Notes under the pieces: generated by a model
What the model was told of the DNA's origin: nothing
Databases searched by the model: none
The model's input: only the letters and a program-made list of their open reading frames with translations
In this document: positions 1 to 12,254 of the stretch, in pieces
Numbering within the stretch: the stretch's first letter is position 1
Layout: each line of letters starts with the position of its first letter
Made by a program: the position numbers and the translations under genes
Assembly (NCBI GenBank): GCA_014905825.1
Contig: JACGCN010000011.1
Span: forward strand, 992,001 to 1,056,000
Length of the DNA stretch: 64,000 nt
Source: Lyophyllum atratum
Lineage: Eukaryota; Basidiomycota; Agaricomycetes; Agaricales; Lyophyllaceae
Reading direction: 5' to 3'

Positions 1-578
1 ATTTTGAGCGATTCGGGGATAGCGACATCAGACTTGACAACGTCCCCGTTGTATACAGAGACAGCTCCTGTCTTTTTGAAGACTTCGGCCTTTTCTTGCA
101 GCTCGGACATGCACCACTCGACCATCTTCTCGGTGATATCTATGCCATCTGCCGAGAGAGCTTCAGCCTTCCATTTGGACACAATTTCCTCGTCGAAAAT
201 CTGTAGATTTCCCGTCGGAAGTCGATCGCATGTTAGGCTGATGGACGTGCTTACCTTCTCATGCCAATGAGGTTTATCGGTTATTTGATTCATGAGACGC
301 AACATGGTGAATTCGCGAAGTGTGGTCAGCGGCTGACTTCAGGATAAGGACTTGTCGATACAGCTAGCTTAGAGCAGAATAGAAGAGACGCACGTCACGT
401 ATCCGTCGTACAAATCTTGAGTATTCAGTGCATTTCTGAACAGAAGGTGATTTTTCCGTCCTATGAACCTCTTTGTCCCAGTCCACCTGTCACGGTGAGG
501 TATGAAGTTGAGAGGCAATCCAAAACCTGGAAGTTTAAAACGACTGGATTGTTCTGAATCCGGGGGTGTGGAGGCCAT
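1..578 (-). CDS. DUF4246-family protein, N-terminal part (3' end cut by window edge)
   Basis: Three exons are visible: 578..399, 332..255 and 200..1, joined across introns of 66 and 54 nt (GTGACG..CAG and GTAAGC..CAG). The start at 578 is followed within about 15 residues by LPGFGLPLNF. Exon 2 reads TLREFTMLRLMNQITDKP, and exon 3 opens with FDEEIVSKWKAEAL. From memory these three blocks are the conserved N-terminus of the large fungal DUF4246 family (proteins of 500-700 aa, no established biochemical role). All joins keep phase 0, and the order of motifs matches the family. The C-terminal three quarters lie outside the window, so it cannot be judged whether the gene is intact. No targeting signal or membrane segment is evident. 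Confidence 0.8.
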
Positions 579-1725
579 GGTGATGATTGAAGAAATCGCC
601 CATCACTCGTGCGCTTTTAATATACTTACGGTCACTCGCGAGCACGAGTTCGAAGCCAATACAGAAATCCATGGACACCTGATATGGAGATGATGGGAAT
701 TCCGATATATAGAATCGCGTGAGGTAGGTGACTGCTCGTGACTGCTGCTCAGGCTCAAACACGAGGCACCGACGACCGATGAGTGGAGAGTGGACTGTAT
801 AGCCACAGCTCCAATGGACCCTTCAACAATGATCATCTGTACTTCCAGTTCCACAGCCTGACGCTGTAGCTAGTTCAAGTGTGTCTGATTCGTGTTTTAA
901 GATAGCTCGAGTGACACCGATCACCACAAGCTTCAATGAGGCTTGTTGCATCTGAAAATCATGCACAGATGCATAGTTCAAACTTTGAAGTCGATAGATC
1001 TATGATCCATGTATACACGATTCGTAGCCAGTTCAAGTTATGCCTAGTAGACGAGCGTCAAACTGTGATAAGGCTGACAAAGATGCATGCTATCCTAATC
1101 GATTTGCTAACCTGATCAATCCTCCAGGTGCGATAAAACCTTTTGACAGAAGCATGAAACGGAGTCTCCGCAGATCCGGGGTGAAATCAGCTAATATGAC
1201 ATGACAGCAGCCTGTCATTGGTGTTCTAAACCACCCCAAGGCCACCCTGCCACCGTAGTGGGAAGAAGGGCTTTGAACACACTGGATAGTGCAGATATGA
1301 TGTCCGTCATGTCGGAAGATTGGGGGCAGGGAATCCAGGAAGCTTTTGAAGCGGAAACACGTCGAGAGAATGAAGCCCAGTGGGGTTCCTGTCTGTGCCT
1401 CAAGGACTGAAGGATCCGATTCGGGACATGAATGGTCCGTCCATTGATGTCCACAAGAATAAGTCAGTGGATTGTCCAGTGATTGTCCTCCATATCGGAG
1501 TCTGGGCTAGTCTGGGTCGTCTTCTGGTGATGGAGGACGGAAGTTTGGTGGCAAAATTGGACATAGCAGCTGACTAACTCCGGCATCTAAGGGGAGCGCG
1601 GGTCATTCGGCGGACAGCCTCTGCCGCGTGAGTTGTGCTTGCGCTCCTCCTTGTGACGTTCGTCTACGAAATTCGCCGTTTTCTTTTCCTTCACGACCTA
1701 CTTTTTTTGACACGCCCCTGTTCCT
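579..1725. other. Intergenic region without a recognisable gene
   Basis: Only short open frames occur here (all under about 85 codons). They overlap on both strands, and none shows a family motif or a plausible exon chain. It probably holds the diverging 5' regions of the DUF4246 gene (minus) and the membrane-protein gene (plus). No RNA gene or repeat was noticed. Confidence 0.5.
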
Positions 1726-3888
1726 ATGGTTTATGCCTATGCTCAAAGTCATGAAATTCACGACCATTGTACCACCATAAACTCCGATACCATCGCTTCC
1801 ACCTCCTCACAACAGCGATTCACGCTTGGCCCTCAGTTTCTGGCTCTCGTGGTGGTTCTTGCGCCACACTTGTTCTCCAGCCATGCAGCTGCCGTGCCTT
1901 TGACCCCCGACGACCTTGCCTCGCTACACAGGCGTGACGAGGACCATGAAGTACCGGTAAAGATATGGGTCTGTTTTTTCTCTTCCCATTCCTATATCGA
2001 TAGGAATCCTCACGGAAATTCTAGATACCAATCCTGGCTGTTGGGGTTGTAGCCATTGCATCGATGCTCGCGTATTGTTACAGACGTTCGTTTATGCCGT
2101 GGTTACCACGTCTTCGTACGCCTGCAAATGCGACTGGCATGAGTGCTCCAGGGACTAGGGAGTTGACCGCTGAACAGCTCGCTGGAACTATCAATGGAAA
2201 CGCCGCACCAACCACAGGTTCTGCTGCTAACAGGACGAGGAGAACTCGGAGGCCAAGACGTACACCGTCCCAAATATCGACGACCTCCTTACCTGCCTAT
2301 GCTAAGGAGCCTGGAGAACAGGAGCTTGTCATATTCCGGTGAATACATTCTCCCTGCACCCTAAGGCCACAACTCATCTCTCAATATCTCTAGCGGACCG
2401 GAGGACATGGAGGACGCAGGAATGCCACCCGCAACGGTGGTGATGGATCCGCTAGAAGAAGATGGAGAAGAGTCGCTGCATTCCAGAAATAACTCACAGT
2501 CCTCGCATTATCCGCCAGTACCAGCCACCCCCATCGATGAGCCACTACTCGAGGAGGACGAATATTCCGTGGACCATCCCACACACCGTATGCAACCGCC
2601 TGGGCATGATTTGCCCAGACGGAGTCTCGAGACCTTAGATAGTTCTGAGGAGGCCAGCTCTCTGATGCGTGTCGACAGCAACGCTCCGGGCTACATCGAT
2701 CCACGAGGAGAAGCGCCTCCGTACTTCGAAGCAGTAGATAGCACACCCGAAAGTAGCAATGCTCAAGCAGAAACCTCAGCTCTTCCTACCTCTGCTTCCC
2801 CACCTGCCTCATCCGAGCCAGTCCCACAAAGACGTTCAGGCTTCAGGACCCTCCTGCAGTCCTTGCCAAATCGACTGTCGATGCATGGGTCCTCTCATGC
2901 CCCATCGCACTCCCGCGCGGACTCTTCCTTCTCGATGGCGTCCTCTCATAATACCCATGGACGTGAAACCTCACAAAGCCGTGCCTCCCACCGGCCCACC
3001 GCCTCCGGCTCTGGCTCGTTCATCAGCCTATCCCCCTTCCGTACTCTCTCCCGTCAAAAGTCCCAAACTAACATGAACCTCACCTCCCCCTCCCTCATCT
3101 CCCTCAACTCCATCTCTTCCCCCCTCACGCACACCCTAACACGTACAGAGTTCACCTATCCCAAAGCAGGCCCTACTCCAGACCAGCTGAAACTCATCTC
3201 CTCTAGGGAGACTTTTACGCGATTCGCCGTACCCTACGGGGCTGATGCCATTGCTTATGCGGCCTCCACATCTCGGCAGGATTTGGACGACGTGCCGCCA
3301 CCTGATTTCGATACACCCCAATTGCCATCAGCGGATAACCAAACAATAACGGGGTCCGCGGGTCCATCGCGGCTCCGGGCGACCAGCAATGCTGCGGACC
3401 TGCAGCAGGAGTCGGTTTCGTCGTCTTCAGACTCAGAATCACCTGCGCCGACGACGAATGTCGCCGTAGCTTCACCGGGCCCCTCCTCGCTCAGTGGGTC
3501 GGGCCCGGCGGATGCGAATGCAGCATCTCCCCCGATCAGCCCCCTACGAGTCCCTCTTCCACCCTCACCTAAAGCGCCCGAAGTCGCCCCACCAGCCCCA
3601 GCACAAATCACGCCGCTACCCCTCCCGAAGCAGTCAAACCAGACCTTGGCGCCGCCATCATTCAGAGCTCCAAGCGTCTACGAGGGTCGATCCGAGTCTC
3701 GAGCCAGCTCGGTGACGTCGTATGCGACCGCTGCGGAGTCGATGGCACCCGCCGACTTCTCTGAGGATGAGGAACTGGAAGAGATGGCCACGCCGACGAC
3801 GCCCAAGATGGGCGCGCGGCATGTGTTGGAGCCCACTGACACGACTATCAGGCAGAGTCCGGGGGCTGCGGCGGGACCGTCGCATTAG
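1726..3888 (+). CDS. Single-pass membrane protein with long disordered Ser/Pro-rich cytoplasmic tail
   Basis: Three exons, 1726..1956, 2025..2338 and 2394..3888, give about 679 aa; both introns (68 and 55 nt) keep the frame. The N-terminus has a hydrophobic stretch near residues 38-55, consistent with a signal peptide or anchor. Exon 2 opens with a clear transmembrane helix (ILAVGVVAIASMLAYCY) followed by Arg residues, so the long C-terminal part is probably cytoplasmic. That part is low complexity (Ser, Pro, acidic clusters) apart from a more ordered block around EFTYPKAGPTPDQLKLISS and FTRFAVPYGADAIAYA. This block looks like the conserved core seen in uncharacterised Agaricomycete proteins. 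I do not recognise a function. The ATG at 1726 is the first in frame; a later start is possible. Confidence 0.75.
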
Positions 3889-5119
3889 TTTGCGATGAGT
3901 CCTACCCCTTCCGTGCTCCGCTCTTCTTCGTTGATGACCTTATGATTTCTTCTTTTTCTACGCTCGAACGATTCTTCTACTAACTACTTATTTTCTATAT
4001 CATATTGTCTTACTTCCATTCTCATGGTCCGCGGAAGGATCCAACCCAATTCCATAGGCACAGTACTTGGCGTCTCGCATTCTGTTTCTTGGGTTTCATT
4101 TTCGAACTCATATCCACTGGCATCAATCATCATATCATCTGTCTGCACTCCATTTGCTCCATCTTGCCCGTCCTCCCTCTTCCTCGCCCTCCTATCTCCA
4201 CACCCCTCATCGTCCTCCTCCTCCCTGTTCTCTGCTCCCTCTTCCTTCCCCTCCTGCGTTACCCCCTCCACCTCGTCCCAAATCGGTCTTCTGCTTCTCA
4301 CCTGGTTGGAATTGACGTTACCTGTATGTCTTCTGGATTTAATCGACAGTTACTTAGAAGGTTCGGTAGCCTGTATATCTGACTATCACCCACACAACAA
4401 CGCTTTGCTTGCGATGCTATCCGAGCGCCTAGTCATCCACCGACTGGGGCCCATACTGACATGGCAGCAATGTGCGCTGCCGGGGTGCTGCTACTTTGAT
4501 CCCGTAAAGATGCCGTCCGGGCTGACCAGAAAATAGGGACACTACGCCGCGTTATCGCCATGACGTAAGCAGGTTCGTTGGACTTGACCAACTTTCCATT
4601 GCCTTGAATCCACCCCACAAGCACTCATCCAACATCCACTGCTCGTTGGTGTGTCGCGTCTGGTGCACGCCATTTTTTCAGGCCCCTATCAACATCCCTT
4701 TTCTCCGCAAGCTCGAACTTTTATGTCCCTCTTACCTCCCCACACATAGCACCATTACCGCTGATTCACCACCTCACTATTCAGACTTTGAGCAGCCTCG
4801 AAGCCGACTCCGCTTGATTAGGAACCCGTGTTGCTGTCTCTGCCGTACACAGGTTATGGTCTCATCTATAGCCAGAACCCCGTCGAGCTCAGTCAGACTA
4901 TGTTGTTTCTCAGGGCTGACAACCTGACACCCATTGATCGCCCAGCGATCTATGCCACATCCCCTCAATGTCATAACTTTGCGGCTCTAAGTCTGCCTAT
5001 TCATTGACCTCGATCCCTGCCAAGCCAGCTGTGCCTTGGACCTCCTGTTCCCGCCTCCTTCGACTTGCAGGTATAAATATTTCCAATCTCGACATCCATG
5101 ATGTCTCAACGAACTGGCT
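3889..5119. other. Intergenic region; pyrimidine-rich stretch, no gene seen
   Basis: Open frames of up to 170 codons occur here (4005-4540) but run over strongly pyrimidine-rich sequence (CCTCCTC/TTCC tracts near 4165-4270). Their translations are skewed to Ser/Leu/Pro without any motif, so I treat them as chance. The last 150 nt should hold the promoter of the AA12-like gene; a TATAAATA-like element lies at about 5072. Confidence 0.45.
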
Positions 5120-6767
5120 ATGCGCTCCTTCGCCGTTCTCCCCTTCGCTATCTTCGCAAGTTTAGCGAGTGCTCAATTTCAACCTATAGGTTCTCCTTTC
5201 AAATCACCTGTCACTGTCGCTCCCGGCCTGTCTGCACGGGTCATTTACACTAACCTTACCGCTCTCGGCGCTATCATCTTCGACGCGAAGCAGAACCTCC
5301 TCGCGGTAGAGCTTGGTGTTGGGGTCTCAGCATTCACGGCCATTGCCTCTCCATCGCTCGGCTGGGTCCGCAAGGTTGTCATAGACAACCCTGACGCGAG
5401 CTACGGCATCGAAATCGATGGTGCAAAGCTCTACTTGAGCACGGGACAAGACGTTCTATTGTATGCATACGACGCATCCACTAAGTCAATTGTGCCGGGG
5501 TCTACTCTATATCCTGTTGTCGACGGGATTCCACCTGATGGAGGTGAGTAGACGGCACAAAACAATGACTGGCATCCCCTTCCTCTTTAATTTCACGGAA
5601 CCTTGATCTCTTACGACACGCATACAGAATTCTCAAGCCACCCCATAACACTTGAACGCGACGCCAGCGGCAAAGTCATCGCTATCCTTGTTGGCACTGG
5701 CCCCTTGACCAACATTGATCCCACCGCCCGCGATCCTGCTTCAGGGCGCTCACAGATCCGACGATTCGTCTTTCCCACCATCCAAATCGCCATTTTCCCA
5801 CCGCCGTCTCTCCACTGGGCGCAGGGCGAAGTTGTCGGATATGGGCTTCGCAACCCTTCTGGATTTGCTTTCGCTCCAGCCTCAAGCATTTCACCATCAC
5901 CTGTGAGATTGACACCTGCACTGTATGTGGTGGACAACGGGGCCTCCATCGACAATGTCACCAGCATTGGCGCGACGCCCAAATTCGTCAATGATAACCC
6001 TGCAGACGAGCTGAATGTGATCAGCTATGCTACCGATCTCAAGAAGTTCCATGGGTTCCCTGATTGCACCACACTGTGGAACCCGAAGGCAGATCCTGTC
6101 AGGGTCCCGCAATACATAGGGCTGTCGCGGGGAGACCAGATTAGCTTGAATCTTGAGGTGGGGAGAGACGACAAGTGGTGCCGACAGAAGTCGAACAACA
6201 AAGTTCCCCTGCTGCCTTTACAGGTACAAATCCTCTCGGTCGTCTAATGGACGATATGTAATACTTTGTTAATTTTCGGTCTTGCTAGGCACATTCTTCT
6301 CCTGTTGATATCAAGTTCTACGAGACGCCGACTGTCTCCAATCTTAAATCGCTCCCTAAGAATTACGTCGGCGATGCATTTGTGTCATTCTTCGGTTCAT
6401 TCAATCGGGATCCGCCCACTGGGTATGGTGTAGTTCGGTATGTGCCCTTCCTTTCGGATACTAAGTTACATGATCATCCTGATACCGTGTTTAATTTGAT
6501 AGGATTTATCTCCCCGTTGGAACTGCGCCTACCAAGCAAAAGTATTCCTTCATCATTCAAGCGAAGGATCTAGCTTCGTGCCCAGGTACATGCATCACTC
6601 CTGCCGGCTTGGCGTTTTCTGGTGGGAGGTTGTTTTTCAGCAGCGTCTTAACTGGGGAGGTATGTATTCAGTCATCCTCAACTATTTTTGTACGATCTTA
6701 ATCCTTGCCGCCAACTGCCCAGCTCGCTGTTATCGAAAGAAGTTCATTCACGACGAACCCAGCCTGA
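5120..6767 (+). CDS. Secreted PQQ-dependent pyranose/sorbosone dehydrogenase-like protein (AA12-like)
   Basis: Five exons, 5120..5543, 5628..6223, 6289..6437, 6503..6659 and 6723..6767, sum to 456 aa with consistent phases. Residues 1-18 (MRSFAVLPFAIFASLASA) are a typical signal peptide. The mature part has repeated beta-propeller-like strands, with GYGLRNPSGFAF, DNPADELNVI and AHSSPVDIKFY followed by KNYVGDAFVSFFGSFNRDPP. These are familiar from the soluble quinoprotein glucose/sorbosone dehydrogenase fold and from fungal AA12 pyranose dehydrogenases. Such enzymes oxidise sugars outside the cell using pyrroloquinoline quinone and pass electrons to partners such as cytochromes. There is no CBM1 or cytochrome domain, so this would be a single-domain member. 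Stand-alone members are common in wood and litter decayers. Which sugar it uses, and whether PQQ is bound, cannot be read from sequence. Confidence 0.85.
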
Positions 6768-7820
6768 CGCTCAAGCCCTCACTACCTAAATCTGTATGCA
6801 ACGTTATCCCTAAATTGACGTTTTTGAGCAACCATGACAAGGGGGCTGGGGGCTTATCAATCCCATCAAGCAGAAGCATCACGAAGACGTCCCAGAGCGC
6901 CGCACAAGAGTCTACTCAACTACATATATATTCAGTCAGCTAAAAGCTCTCAAAAGCCTGTCCTCCTCCACTGTCCAGCATCCGAGAGGATCGCGTTAGG
7001 GATTCAGGCCTCCGTGAAGCACGTCCCATATATGTGCCAGCCTTTTTGCCCCAGGCCCAAGAGAGTGCGATGCAACTAGGCTTGTTCAGCGGTATATTCT
7101 GGTATATTCCACCAGTAGGTTGGCATGGCAAATTCGGAACGCTATGCCGACTGACCACCAGGTTAGTTCGGATTCGGGCAAGATTCTGATGCAATTTTCA
7201 CCCACTTTGTAATTTGCCTTGGCCCCGAGTTGGGTTGCCGTGACTTGATGAAACAGACTAATTTGTTGCTGCCAATCTGACGTCGCCTGCAAGTTACAAC
7301 ACGACGCTTGAAGAAGGCCGGGCACTGTCAGTACAACGGCCAGAATCACGCTGAATCAAGCTACACATGCTGCGGTACTTGAACTTGGTACGATAAATTG
7401 ATGTCATGTTGGAGACTAATACTACTGAACATATGTCATCAAGATCATTTGAAGTAATAACGAATTTAAACCTGTTGAGATGCCGCAACACAACCTTGCT
7501 CTGCGCCTCTAATACAGCTCAGAATTAGCTGCGTGTAAGCAAAGCTCAGCTCTGAAAGCCCCGAACCACACTCCTCGAAGGCAAGCGCCAACACCTGGCC
7601 GGGACGTAGCCCTCCGAAGCCATATTTTAATTTATGGGGCAAACGCCGCATCAAAGGTGATCGTGATCACCCGGGTCATCCAATGATCCATCCTGCGTGT
7701 TACTTGAAACATCATAGATTTAGTGCCCCCATCTTTATATAATGCGACCTCCCAATTTCCAATGGCGCTTTTGACAGGTTCTGACCCCCCAGCGCTTCAG
7801 CGCCCCATACGCTCCCCACC
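6768..7820. other. Intergenic region without a recognisable gene
   Basis: About 1 kb between two plus-strand genes. Open frames are all under 90 codons and overlap on both strands. The last part probably holds the promoter of the membrane-protein gene (TTTATATAATG at about 7733-7743, some 80 nt before the ATG). Nothing else was identified. Confidence 0.45.
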
Positions 7821-9053
7821 ATGGCAGCCAAGGATCCGTCGTACTCGCCCATAGGAGTGACGGCCCAGGATTTGCAGGCGGAGCGCGCTTGCTTCTACGG
7901 GACCCTCTTGGCTACCCTTGCATATGGTGAGTTATACATGATCTCGCTATCTATAGCGTGATCGGACGGCCGTACCTTCATCTGACAGCGTTTCTAAGGT
8001 GCTTTGTTGATGCTCTACGTTCAGCTCACTACAGTTCTTCTGGCACGACCGAAACGCGGCTCAAGCTTTTGGGCTATCGTTGCCTATGCTTCGTTTTTAT
8101 TCCCACTGGCAACGCTGGCTGTTGGCGCGATCTTCAAATTCAGCGAAATGTCGTATATCGATAATAGAAATTATCCCGGGGGCCCAAATGCGTTCTATCA
8201 CAGGTACACATCGGACTACGTGAATGTCATTGGTCAAGTTAGGTGAATCAGTATCGATGGCTTCATTTTCAGGCAATTCTCATTTATGGATATGTAGCGC
8301 GACTTTGTTTCCGTGGTTCGCGGATATCTTGATGTTGTCTCGCTTACTGGTGGTATGGAATTATAAGTGGTGGATGGCGGCCTGCCCGGTCTTGATTTAT
8401 TTCGCGAAAATGGGTATGAATATCAGGCGCTTCCTCCAGGTCGCCTTTTATATCTAATTCTCTTTCTCTCTTGCTTCGTAGCGATATCCATTCCCCTTCT
8501 CATCGTGCATATACGGCCATCCGACCTGACAAGTTCTGGAACTTATGGACTATCATACCATTCTCTCACAATGGCCTTCAACATCTACGTTACAGCTTTG
8601 ATCTGCCTCCGACTTCACATGATGCGATCCAAACTGGAGGCTGTTGCAGGGAGACTACACGCTTCATTTTATACGTCGACAATCACGATGTTCGTCGAGT
8701 CGGGCGGCTTCTTCACTCTGTGGATAATGGTCTACCTCATTCTGCGCAGTCGAGGAAGCTTAGTTCAAGATGTCTTTCTCTTACCCTACACATACACCCT
8801 GGTATGTAACCTGATCCCCAGCATTTGAACAATCTAATGCCGCTTTCAGGGAATCACTCGGATACTCGTGATCCTTCGCATGGCCCAAGACCGCGCCTGG
8901 TCTAAGGACCTCGTTGTAGCGACAGATCGCGGTGTTCTTGAATGGGAAATATCCTCGACCCATAGTGTTCCACTGCACGACATCCCTTCGAGTTCCACCA
9001 TGGCAACTTTCAATAATAAATTGCTGCCGCGGAAGTTTCAGGGTGACTTGTAG
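7821..9053 (+). CDS. Multi-pass (about seven-span) membrane protein, Agaricomycete type
   Basis: The ATG lies in a strong context (CCACCATGG). Five exons, 7821..7926, 7999..8232, 8273..8413, 8482..8801 and 8850..9053, give 334 aa; the second intron is only 40 nt. Hydrophobic helices recur through the protein, for example around LLATLAYGALLMLYV, WAIVAYASFLFPLATLAV, MAACPVLIYFAKMAISIPLL and MFVESGGFFTLWIMVYLIL. They are followed by a hydrophilic tail containing DRGVLEWE. The spacing of helices and the short cytoplasmic tail resemble the large lineage-specific families of seven-span membrane proteins of mushrooms (DUF653x type), whose roles are unknown. I cannot name the exact family. No ligand-binding or transport motif is visible. 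Confidence 0.75.
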
Positions 9054-9225
9054 ATCCCTCGTACCATATTATATGAGTACTTGTAATTGATAAATTATTG
9101 AACCTGTACAATATGATGACCATCTGCACTGGACATCTATCGGACCGTTGTTTGTGCCTGCTTGAAAGACAAGATGTCAGCCTCGAGAAGTTCTTATGAT
9201 GATCGCATTTTCTTCCAGTTACTTC

Positions 9226-11252
9226 ATGGACGATTTGCGAGCAGAAACAGATCCCCATCCAGCGCTTCAGCGTCTTCGAGTAAGACTACAAAATATCCAT
9301 GAAGCAATATCAAACTATCAACCTTCAACCGCTAGACCGCCGATACTGGACTCATCCCTAGATATCGGAACAGATGCCAACGATGACGGGCAATGGTTAC
9401 AGCAAGAGAATATACAAGGACAGAAAAAGCTTAGAGACTCCGTGAAGATCGATCTAGATGTACTGGAAAAGGTTCGATTCTCTTCACCCTACGCTACATT
9501 CTCCTCAAGTTCACTTCTCAAATTCTCCAGTAGTTCCTCAACGACCCTCAATCAGCCCACCTGCCGCCGCTCTCTACGAATGCGCCATATCTCATTGCAG
9601 TCTGGAACGAAGTACTCTGTGCGCCGCCCCAAGTAGAAGCTGTCTTCAAATCCATGCCATTGGCTGGGCCTTCGGCTGATCCTCGGCAGCGCGGTGCTCA
9701 ACGTGCACCGGCAGTCAAGGTTGATGTAGTAGCGGAAAACGGAAAGCGCTGGATACGAGTTAATACGTGAGTTGTCATCAACTCTCTACATTCGATACTG
9801 ACAAATGATTCAAGGGTGAAGAACTCGCGGATGCTGGCTGAATTTCGTGAAATCGATTCATACCTGACGGACTCGGATGATTCATACGATGATCAGGAGG
9901 ACGCGCGGCCGACCCTTGCGGCGACAGAGTTTGACAACTCTGTTCTACAGATGGGAAGATCTCTCGTGGCTGCCGCGAAGGCTAATCCCATAGAGGGCAC
10001 GACAGAAATCCCCCAAGTAACACTCCGCTTAACCCGGTTGAATCCTTCGCCCGTCCAGGAGGCGGAAAATGATCCTCGAATAGCTCAAACACTACGGCTG
10101 CTCCAGGAAATGGGCGTCAACGTCGAATTAGGAGAGCGTCAGGAAGCCGATTTGCCTCGTCTCTCACCTGCAAAACAACCACTCTCGTCTTTTAGGCCCC
10201 CGGTCCTTCTTTGTCCCACCTCTCACGTAAACCTTGATCTTTCGGTGCTCATTGCTTTAATCTCGGACCTGACGCACGCCCCTCTGCCTACGACCGTAGA
10301 CGAAGCTGATCGGCGATTCATCCCACCACAATCTTATCGTGATTGGAGACTGAAAAAGAATGACTTGTTAGGGAAGACAAAGCGCAAATTGAAGGACCAA
10401 TCTGCTCCCACATCCTCGGAGAGCATAGATTCTGATGCAGGTTCCGAAATCCCACACGATCTCGCGAAACATTCGCGAGCCTTGACCAATCAGTTACTCC
10501 AGGAAATGGGGAAAGGCTTATTGCAAGAGATGCATGACAAGGTTTCTACGCTTTCGCCAGGAACAGTAGTCAAATTCTGGACTACTCCTGAAGCCCGCGA
10601 TCGTTGTCTTCGGATCATTGCCAAAATTGGTGGCGCAAGCGAGAAACGTCGGGCTCATGCTCTATTCTGGTCTGTGTCTACGCTATCGACGCAGGTCTTG
10701 TCGCCTCTAGAGGCAGAAAAACTTTACTGGCAAGATTCGCGCTACCCATCCAATTTCGTCGCACTATTCCCTATCCACCTCTACCCATCATCTTCTAAAC
10801 CTGATCAATCCCTAGTCCCAGAAGCGGACAGAGATCACCAACTGCCTCGTTTCTTCAGGGCCTTGGGAAAGACTTGTAAAGATATTCTAGCACAAGAGAC
10901 TGTCCCACATCCTCGCGCACTTCCTGACGAGCTTGTTGCTGATGGTCGTGCCTCAGAGGCGGGAGAGATACAAAGAGCGATTGTCACGAAGGCTAATCCG
11001 CGTTTGACTGCTCATACGGTCCAGAGCTTACTATGGGGAGCAGAGCTAGGATGGACGACGTTGACAGCGAATAAAACCAGTATCAAGGCGATTCTGAGGG
11101 AGATGAAGCTCGCGAGAGTTTCTGGCAGACTTGACGGGCTTGCTGAAGAGGATGGTGCCATGGAGGAGGCCCAAAGCGAGAGTTATCAAGCAGCGATTTG
11201 GATCGTTGACCCCCGTAGCCTAGCAGAAGGCATGTCTAGCCAGTCGGGGTGA
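9226..11252 (+). CDS. DUF1308 / C7orf25-type protein
   Basis: Three exons, 9226..9471, 9534..9766 and 9815..11252, give 638 aa. An in-frame ATG at 9196 would add 10 residues; I prefer 9226 (MDDLRAE). The region after intron 1 contains APYLIAVWNEVLCAPP, then NGKRWIRVNTVKNSRMLAEF. The C-terminus has LTANKTSIKAILREM. These blocks are those I associate with the eukaryotic UPF0415/C7orf25 family (DUF1308 plus its N-terminal companion domain), an uncharacterised but widely conserved protein. The stretch between about residues 170 and 480 is more variable. The first intron starts with GTTCGA, a weak donor, but removing it is required to keep the conserved frame. The gene is expected to be single-copy and cytosolic; no signal sequence is present. 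Confidence 0.8.
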
Positions 11253-12254
11253 ACCTCTACGCCGTCTGGACTGGTCTGGCCCCTACCCTAGTAGCTACAC
11301 TGGTCCGATGTCTAGTTCATTCGGCCCTTCGCCCATCTCTCCGTATGTCTGAGCGTACTCCATCATCACCGCTGTACGGATTCACTCTGCAGTCGGTTCT
11401 GCACCATATTTGACAAGTGCATTTGTGGCTCCCAACGTTAATGGCACCACTTGAAATCCATACACTCTGTATATGACTAATAAAGAGATATACACAATTT
11501 GGATACAGATGCTTCGAAAGCACTTTCTCAATTCCACTTTCGTCTTCAAGACTCCCCAGCGGAGTTCTTGAGGCTGATTGTTGTGGCGCGATGCTCAAGG
11601 ATACGGCGATTCACTCCGGCAACAGTGCCCTTGGAAGCCGACATGATTTGAACGGAGCTAGACATTCTGATCATAAGAGTGGTTTGAGAAGTCAGGGTTG
11701 GGGTGCTGGTGATTACTATAGTTGTAAGCCGTTCTACGGTCGAATCGTTAACTTAGAGAACGGATATATACTTCTAGGGTGACTGTGTGATCCCCGCAAC
11801 TGGACGGGGAGGGCGGAATGGTCGGCCGGTTGACGAAGACGATTAAATAATTCACCGCGTGGACGTCGACGTCATGCTCGCGGAATCTCCATGGAATAAT
11901 CCTGTCCAAAACGCTGCAATGACTAGTTTTGTTTCCTTTCCGTGAACAGTCTGGTGGCAAACACTGCATTTTAGATCAAGCAACGCCACTGGCAGCGACA
12001 AGGAACTGAGAGAATGAAAGGATGCGAAGCCACTGATCGCAGTACAGCATTCAAAATGGAGTGCTTGATATAGCAGTCGAGGGTAGGATTCGCACAGCAG
12101 ACGGCAAGGCACTACAGGCAGCATAAATACAGCTAGTTCTAGAAACCCGGCTTGAAAAACGGGCGACATAGTCATATGCAATTAATGGGGTAGGCTCAAG
12201 ATAGGAAGAGGCGAAGCTTGAAAAAAGTGTTTCAAGTAAAGCACTAACGATCCG
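11253..12254. other. Intergenic region; part is a duplicated 3' flank of the aldo-keto reductase genes
   Basis: No convincing gene. From about 11800 to 12180 the sequence resembles 17750-18350, the same side of the second reductase gene. Shared blocks include GAATGGTCGGC and, further on, a stretch around AGGAACTGA..AGA..TGAA followed by GATCGCAGTACA. The antisense frames of the two copies also look alike. This marks the downstream limit of the duplicated unit. Confidence 0.5.

Noticed and set aside
4005..4536. Open frames of up to 170 codons downstream of the membrane-protein gene
   Set aside because: They run over pyrimidine tracts, overlap in all three frames and show no motif or splice continuity; most likely 3' UTR and spacer.
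9778..9816. Start of the DUF1308 protein at the exon 3 open frame (GTG at 9816)
   Set aside because: The conserved RWIRVNTVKNSRML block spans the intron before this point, so the gene begins further upstream.
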